Position numbers and translations under genes: made by a program. The notes beneath the pieces were generated by a model. That model was not told the origin of the DNA. It ran no database searches and was given only the letters and a program-made list of their open reading frames with translations. This document shows, piece by piece, positions 5,994 to 9,822 of a stretch of 9,822 nucleotides of DNA. The number at the start of each line of letters is the position of its first letter. Positions within the stretch are counted from its first letter, which is position 1. This stretch comes from Lachnospiraceae bacterium UBA5902 (GTDB taxonomy: Bacteria; Bacillota; Clostridia; Lachnospirales; Lachnospiraceae), in the NCBI GenBank assembly GCA_002431865.1, contig DJEI01000020.1:6581-16402 (forward strand), read 5' to 3'.

Positions 5994-7367
5994 ATGCCAG
6001 ACAACAACGGAAATAATCAGAATAACAACGATGATGATACATACGAAAAGTATTGCTATCTATGTCGCAGACCGGAATCCGAGGCCGGTCCATTTATCCG
6101 GATGCCGGGTAATATGTATATCTGCAACGACTGTTTGCAGAAAAGCTTCGACTCCTTCAACAATGGAGCGATGCAGTTTTTAGACCTCTCCAAGATGCCA
6201 AACATCAACATGTCGCAGTTTATGCCATTTGATGATATTCCGACTTCCCAGAAGGTCAAAAAGAAGAAAAAGCAGAAGGAAGAAAAAGAGCAAAAGCCAC
6301 TTACAATGGCAGATGTTCCAGCCCCACATAAAATCAAGGCAATGCTTGACGAATATGTCGTCGGGCAGGAATACGCGAAGCGTGCCATGTCCGTTGCCGT
6401 CTACAATCATTACAAGCGCGTGATCACAGACACGATGGATGACATTGAGATTGAAAAATCCAACATGCTCATGCTCGGTCCAACCGGCTGTGGTAAGACG
6501 TATCTGGTTCAGACGATTGCAAAAATCCTACAGGTGCCTCTTGCCATTACCGATGCGACCACACTGACCGAGGCCGGTTATATCGGTGATGATGTAGAGA
6601 GCATCCTCTCCAAGCTTCTCGCAGTAGCAGATAACGATGTCGAGAAGGCGGAACGCGGAATTGTCTTTATTGACGAGATCGATAAGATCGCAAAGAAAAA
6701 AGAGACCCGCAGCCGTGATGTCAGTGGAGAGTCTGTACAGCAGGGACTTCTGAAGATCTTAGAGGGTGCTGAGGTCGAAGTACCTGTCGGTTCCGGCAGC
6801 AAGAATGCCATGACGCCGATGACAACGATGAATACGCGGAATATCTTATTTATCTGTGGTGGTGCGTTCCCGGATATCGAGGACATCATCAAACAGCGTC
6901 TGAACAAGCAGTCCTCTATGGGCTTTGCCGCAGACCTGAAAGATAAATATGACAAGAACGATAACCTGATCAGGGAAGTAACAACCGAAGATCTGCGTGA
7001 ATTTGGTATGATCCCGGAATTTCTTGGTCGACTCCCTGTGCTTTTCACTCTGGATGCACTGGACAAGGAGATGTACATCAAGATCTTGAAGGAGCCAAAA
7101 AATGCAATTCTCAAGCAGTACAAAAAGCTGCTTGCATTGGATGAGGTAGATCTGGAATTCGATGACAGTGCCTACGAAGCAATCGCAGAAAAAGCGATGG
7201 AGAAAAAGACCGGCGCCCGTGCACTCCGTGCGATCATTGAGAAATTCATGATGGATATTATGTATGAGATTCCACGTGACGATAACATCGGTCGTGTCAC
7301 CATCACCGGCGATTATATCAATGGCAAGGGCGCTCCGATCATCGAACTGCGCGGTACAAATATTTAA
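5994..7367 (+). CDS. clpX: ClpX-type AAA+ unfoldase, divergent form
   Basis: An ATP-driven protein unfoldase of the ClpX family, 457 residues, about 35 longer than typical ClpX. Visible are a zinc-binding domain with C21-x2-C24 and C44-x2-C47, then a long Lys/Glu-rich linker (about 86-101, [13 protein letters not shown]). Walker A is GPTGCGKT (162-169, Cys where Ser is usual), the pore loop is GYIGD (195-199), and Walker B is IVFIDE (223-228). GRLPV holds the Arg finger (R346), and sensor 2 is GAR (407-409). The RKH pore-entry loop expected near 262-275 is absent. The ClpP-docking IGF loop is MGF (309-311). No clpP is adjacent. These changes suggest a paralogue beside a standard clpX elsewhere, which the window cannot confirm. 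The start is ATG 5994 with AAGGAGGAAATT before it, not the in-frame ATG at 5970. First gene of a four-gene operon. Confidence 0.9.
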   Translation: MPDNNGNNQNNNDDDTYEKYCYLCRRPESEAGPFIRMPGNMYICNDCLQKSFDSFNNGAMQFLDLSKMPNINMSQFMPFDDIPTSQKVKKKKKQKEEKEQKPLTMADVPAPHKIKAMLDEYVVGQEYAKRAMSVAVYNHYKRVITDTMDDIEIEKSNMLMLGPTGCGKTYLVQTIAKILQVPLAITDATTLTEAGYIGDDVESILSKLLAVADNDVEKAERGIVFIDEIDKIAKKKETRSRDVSGESVQQGLLKILEGAEVEVPVGSGSKNAMTPMTTMNTRNILFICGGAFPDIEDIIKQRLNKQSSMGFAADLKDKYDKNDNLIREVTTEDLREFGMIPEFLGRLPVLFTLDALDKEMYIKILKEPKNAILKQYKKLLALDEVDLEFDDSAYEAIAEKAMEKKTGARALRAIIEKFMMDIMYEIPRDDNIGRVTITGDYINGKGAPIIELRGTNI

Positions 7368-7391
7368 ACGACTGGATCAGGAGGTGTCAAT

Positions 7392-7730
7392 ATGAAAAAA
7401 GTGGAAGTGATCATCCGACCTGAGAAACTGGATGACATGAAAGAGATTTTGGATGAATGCAGTACGACCGGAGCCATGGTCAGCAATATCATGGGCTACG
7501 GTAACCAGAAGGGGTACAAGTCCCAGCACCATAACGGCGATTATTTTGTCAATCTTCTCCCGAAGATCAAGGTTGAAACGGTTGTGTCGGACGAAATCAG
7601 TGAGAAACTCATTGCTATGATCACGGAGCGTATTCCAACTGGAAGCTACGGTGATGGCAAAATATTCGTATATGATGTTGCGGATGCCATCCGTATCCGT
7701 ACAGGCGAGCGCGGAGCTGATGCTCTATGA
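7392..7730 (+). CDS. P-II family nitrogen/2-oxoglutarate signalling protein
   Basis: A P-II (GlnB/GlnK-type) protein that senses ATP/ADP and 2-oxoglutarate and binds partner proteins through its T-loop. It has 112 residues and aligns without gaps to remembered E. coli GlnB. Conserved sites visible are Q39 and K40, T-loop Tyr51 (GDYFV), K58 (LPK), the ATP loop GDGK (87-90), and R101 and R103 in RIRTGERG. The T-loop sequence is unusual (YKSQHHNGDY), with His at position 46 where E. coli has Tyr. It lies 24 bases after the clpX-like gene, with a perfect AGGAGGTG (7379-7386), and its TGA overlaps the next ATG. No amtB or glutamine synthetase gene is in view, so the partner is unknown; the unfoldase or ProC are only guesses. 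The family call is firm, but the GlnB/GlnK distinction cannot be made. Confidence 0.95.
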   Translation: MKKVEVIIRPEKLDDMKEILDECSTTGAMVSNIMGYGNQKGYKSQHHNGDYFVNLLPKIKVETVVSDEISEKLIAMITERIPTGSYGDGKIFVYDVADAIRIRTGERGADAL

Positions 7731-8434
7731 TGACTGCAATCATCGCGCATCGTGGCGCTTCGGCTCTCGCCACCCACGAAAACACATTGGAGGCGTTTCA
7801 GATTGCGATCAATCTGCAGGCAGATTTTGCAGAGTTTGATATTCGTCGAACGAAGGATCATCAGTTGATTGCATTTCACAATCCAGATTTAAACGGTACG
7901 GATATCCGCCGGCTTACCTATGACGAGATCTGTAGAATCACTGGTACACACGGTTACCGGGTTCCGCTTTTACAGGAAGTATTGGAGTTATGCCGCGGAA
8001 AAATCAAGCTGGATATCGAGTTAAAAGAAACTGGATATGAGCAGGAGATCATTGATCTGGTAGAACGCTATTATGATTACTCCGATTATATGATGAAGTC
8101 ATTTATTGACCGTTCGGTGCTCCGTATCAAGGATATCGATCCGAACATCAAAGCGGGTCTGTTGATCGGGACGCCACGCAACACGATTGTCCATCGGTTA
8201 AACGAATACTTCCCGCTTCACCGGCTGCATGTGTGCAAGGCAGATTTTATCTCCCCGCATTTCCAGTTCGTAACACGGGAATTTCTCCTGCGCATGCATC
8301 TGCATCGCAAAGAGGTCTATGCATGGACAGTCAATGACATCGCAAAGATGAGTAAGCTGATCCGCAAAGGCGTTGACGGTATCATCACCGACCGCCCGGA
8401 TTTCGGTATGCAGGCACGCATGGCTTTTGAATAA
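7727..8434 (+). CDS. Glycerophosphodiester phosphodiesterase (GDPD family)
   Basis: A predicted metal-dependent enzyme that cleaves glycerophosphodiesters to glycerol-3-phosphate and an alcohol. At 235 residues it is a normal-length single-domain TIM barrel. The HR(x)nExD(x)nH signature is complete: H8-R9 (AHRGAS), E36 and D38 (EFDIRRTKD), H51 (FHNPDL). The second Asp of the usual HD pair is Asn52. DIELK (96-100) supplies the metal/catalytic Glu, and WTVND (200-204) and IITDRP (219-224) are typical of the C-terminal half. There is no signal peptide, so it acts in the cytoplasm on phospholipid turnover products. The ATG at 7727 overlaps the P-II stop as ATGA, indicating translational coupling; a second ATG follows at 7730 and either could be used. 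proC starts 33 bases after its stop. Confidence 0.93.
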   Translation: MMTAIIAHRGASALATHENTLEAFQIAINLQADFAEFDIRRTKDHQLIAFHNPDLNGTDIRRLTYDEICRITGTHGYRVPLLQEVLELCRGKIKLDIELKETGYEQEIIDLVERYYDYSDYMMKSFIDRSVLRIKDIDPNIKAGLLIGTPRNTIVHRLNEYFPLHRLHVCKADFISPHFQFVTREFLLRMHLHRKEVYAWTVNDIAKMSKLIRKGVDGIITDRPDFGMQARMAFE

Positions 8435-8467
8435 TCAGACAGACAAAGACAGAAAGGATGAACAAGC

Positions 8468-9265
8468 ATGAAATACAAAGTTGGATTTATTGGTTGTGGA
8501 AATATGGCAAGTGCCATTATCGGCGGTCTAAAAGCTCACGCCGGCATCGACGCTGCTGAAATTATTGCAGCAGATGCTTCCGGAGCTGCACGTGAAAAGG
8601 CCAGGGAAACCCTCGGTATCTGTACAACTGCCTCGAATACAGAGGTATCCACACAGGCAGATGTATTATTCTTATCCGTAAAACCACAATATTATGAGGC
8701 AGTGATCGCAGAGATTCAGCCAACACTCCCTGCCGGACAGATTATCGTTACGATCGCACCGGGCAAGACATTGGCCTGGCTTGGTGAGCGACTCGGTGAT
8801 GTGAAGATTGTCCGCACCATGCCAAATACCCCAGCCCTTGTCGGGGAAGGAATCACAGGCGTATGCAAGAATGGACTTGTCACGGAAGAAGAATTTACAT
8901 ATGTACTAAAATTACTGAGCAGCTTTGGACTTGCCGAAGCAATCCCAGAATCTCTGATGGATGCGGTTGTCTCTGTCAGCGGCAGTTCGCCAGCATATGT
9001 ATTTCTGTTTATCGAAGCAATGGCAGATGCCGCCGTTGCCGATGGTATGCCACGGGCACAGGCTTATAAGTTCGCGGCACAGGCAGTACTCGGAAGTGCA
9101 AAAATGGTATTAGAGACAGGAAAGCACCCTGCCGAGTTGAAAGATATGGTATGCTCTCCTGCCGGAACCACCATTGAAGCGGTTCGTGTCTTAGAAGAAA
9201 AAGGATTCCGTGGGGCTGTCATGGATGCCATGAAAGCCTGCACCGCAAAAGCGAAAGGAATTTAA
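8468..9265 (+). CDS. proC: Pyrroline-5-carboxylate reductase
   Basis: Catalyses the last step of proline synthesis, reducing 1-pyrroline-5-carboxylate with NAD(P)H in the cytoplasm. Its 265 residues are the family norm. The Rossmann nucleotide-binding start is IGCGNMASAIIGG (8-20); SVKP (70-73), MPNTPALVGEG (118-128) and SGSSPAY (171-177) follow. The family signature CSPAGTTIEAVRVLEEKGFR (229-248) closes the C-terminal dimerisation domain. AAAGGATG lies eight bases before the ATG. It is the last gene of the clpX-PII-gdpD-proC operon. No proC terminator is visible: a group II intron in the opposite orientation begins about 20 bases after the stop codon. proA and proB are not in the window. Confidence 0.97.
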   Translation: MKYKVGFIGCGNMASAIIGGLKAHAGIDAAEIIAADASGAAREKARETLGICTTASNTEVSTQADVLFLSVKPQYYEAVIAEIQPTLPAGQIIVTIAPGKTLAWLGERLGDVKIVRTMPNTPALVGEGITGVCKNGLVTEEEFTYVLKLLSSFGLAEAIPESLMDAVVSVSGSSPAYVFLFIEAMADAAVADGMPRAQAYKFAAQAVLGSAKMVLETGKHPAELKDMVCSPAGTTIEAVRVLEEKGFRGAVMDAMKACTAKAKGI

Positions 9266-9288
9266 GTTTCCCCAGCTTTATAGCAATC

Positions 9289-9321
9289 GAGTAGGAGGCG
9301 GTGACTAACCGCCGTCCTCTC
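9289..9321 (-). ncRNA. Group II intron domain VI with bulged branch-point A
   Basis: GAG pairs with CTC, AGGA with TCCT and GGCGG with CCGCC, around the loop TTAGTCA. A single C (9314) bulges on the 5' side and a single A (9292) on the 3' side. That A is the expected branch point for lariat formation, seven bases before the predicted intron end. A two-base GT linker joins it to domain V. Confidence 0.82.
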
Positions 9322-9323
9322 AC

Positions 9324-9355
9324 AGCACCGTACGTACCGTTCGGTATACGGCGCT
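9324..9355 (-). ncRNA. Group II intron domain V
   Basis: A 9-bp lower helix (AGCGCCGTA with TACGGTGCT, including the conserved G-T wobble) is followed by a 4-bp upper helix TACC/GGTA with loop GAAC, and the two-base CG bulge on the 3' side (9334-9333). Taking the eight inner pairs as the usual lower helix, the catalytic triad reads C9353-G9352-C9351 (CGC) rather than the commoner AGC. It binds the catalytic metals of the ribozyme. Confidence 0.85.
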
Positions 9356-9356
9356 T

Positions 9357-9822
9357 TCAATAGTTGACGTGCACAGACTGATAGGCTGTGGCTAAATCGT
9401 AAAAGCCACTGTTTATCAGTCTTTCTTTATTCAGCGCCCAAGTCACAGCTTTGTTATTGCTGATATACCAATATTTTCTGCGACTGTTTGCCATTGTTGC
9501 CGCATAGTGTTCTGGGATTCCCAGCTTGACTAGATTTTTATATTTCGTTCTAGGTTTCTTCCACTGTTTCCATATGCACATGCGTATTCTGTGATAGAGC
9601 CATCCGTTGATGTCATCTATGTTGTTCTTCATACTTGCAATTCCGTAGTAGTTAAGCCATCCTCTTGCATATACTTTGATTTTCCCAAGGCTTGGCTTGA
9701 TTGACTGACTTCGCTTACGGGAAGATAGCTCCTTCAATCTAGACTTGAACTTCTTCCATGACTTCGGATGAACTCGGACATAGATGCCTTTTCCGATCTT
9801 TCCCAATGCAAAGCCAAGGAAT
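9357..9822 (-). CDS. ltrA: Group II intron reverse transcriptase/maturase, C-terminal part
   Basis: The last 154 residues of the intron-encoded protein, open to the window edge, so the N-terminus and reverse transcriptase core are missing. The visible part begins in the FLGF segment typical of the end of the RT domain, then YVRVHPKSWKKFKSRL and SSRKRS (thumb region). The maturase X domain follows, with GWLNYYGIA, WLYHRIRMCIWKQWKKPRT, the LGIPEHYA and RRKYWYIS blocks, and the end FYDLATAYQSVHVNY. No HNH endonuclease follows, since the TGA (9359-9357) comes directly after the X-domain tail. The RT would copy the intron and the X domain would help splicing. A TTG at 9806 is not a plausible start because the family sequence continues upstream of it. 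The stop codon is two bases from domain V. Confidence 0.93.
   Translation of the reverse strand, partial: FLGFALGKIGKGIYVRVHPKSWKKFKSRLKELSSRKRSQSIKPSLGKIKVYARGWLNYYGIASMKNNIDDINGWLYHRIRMCIWKQWKKPRTKYKNLVKLGIPEHYAATMANSRRKYWYISNNKAVTWALNKERLINSGFYDLATAYQSVHVNY

Larger units (their letters stand above)
9286..9822 (-). mobile_element. Group II intron, 3' part, continuing past the window
   Basis: A retroelement that self-splices and moves by target-primed reverse transcription. Seen from the 3' end on the minus strand are the predicted intron end (...GAT, last base at 9286), domain VI, domain V and the C-terminal part of the intron-encoded protein. The 5' end and the rest of the ribozyme lie beyond 9822. 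It is inserted about 20 bases after the proC stop, opposite in orientation to proC. The end is set by the AY rule and by a branch-point A at 9292, seven bases from it. The ORF is intact as far as seen, so the element may be active. Confidence 0.85.

Noticed and set aside
6578..7123. Long open frame antisense to the clpX-like gene
   Set aside because: It lies fully inside a strongly conserved coding region and its translation is low-complexity Ser/Arg-rich.
9806..9806. TTG as a true start of a 149-residue maturase
   Set aside because: The family sequence FLGF continues upstream of it to the window edge, so the gene is simply cut by the window.

Overview
The window looks like chromosomal DNA of a low- to mid-GC Gram-positive anaerobe, most likely a Clostridia member of the Lachnospiraceae type. 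This is inferred from strong AGGAGG-type ribosome binding sites, TTGACA/TATAAT-type promoters, intrinsic terminators with U-tracts, and the protein set. No taxonomic marker is present, so the family is an inference. Most of the window is compact housekeeping DNA, and no gap exceeds about 200 bases.

Left part (1-3925, minus strand). A promoter at 3119-3091 drives three tightly packed genes: a membrane-anchored polysaccharide deacetylase, folC (TTG start abutting the previous stop codon) and an HD-domain phosphohydrolase whose start overlaps the folC end. The unit closes with a clean intrinsic terminator at 95-69. Upstream, in the same direction, is an unrecognised 262-residue protein with a beta-rich first part and a coiled-coil tail. 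No terminator is visible after it, so it may read through into the operon.

Middle part (3926-5994). Diverging from the 262-residue gene is an 18-cysteine, 300-residue protein of unknown function. Next comes a small lipoprotein built from 11-residue amphipathic repeats; its Shine-Dalgarno sequence lies in the 3' arm of a long hairpin. A bidirectional terminator separates it from a convergent gene for a small two-helix membrane protein. A divergent promoter region follows.

Right part (5994-9265, plus strand). An apparent four-gene operon encodes a divergent ClpX-type unfoldase (extended charged linker, no RKH loop), a P-II signalling protein with an intact Tyr51 and ligand residues, a cytoplasmic glycerophosphodiester phosphodiesterase (ATGA overlap with the P-II gene) and pyrroline-5-carboxylate reductase (proC). 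Linking a ClpX-type unfoldase to a nitrogen/2-oxoglutarate sensor is the most interesting gene arrangement here.

Right edge (9286-9822, minus strand). The 3' end of a group II intron lies about 20 bases after the proC stop, in the opposite orientation. Domain VI with a bulged branch-point adenosine, domain V with a CGC triad, and the C-terminal maturase part of the intron-encoded protein are all visible. The rest of the intron runs off the window.
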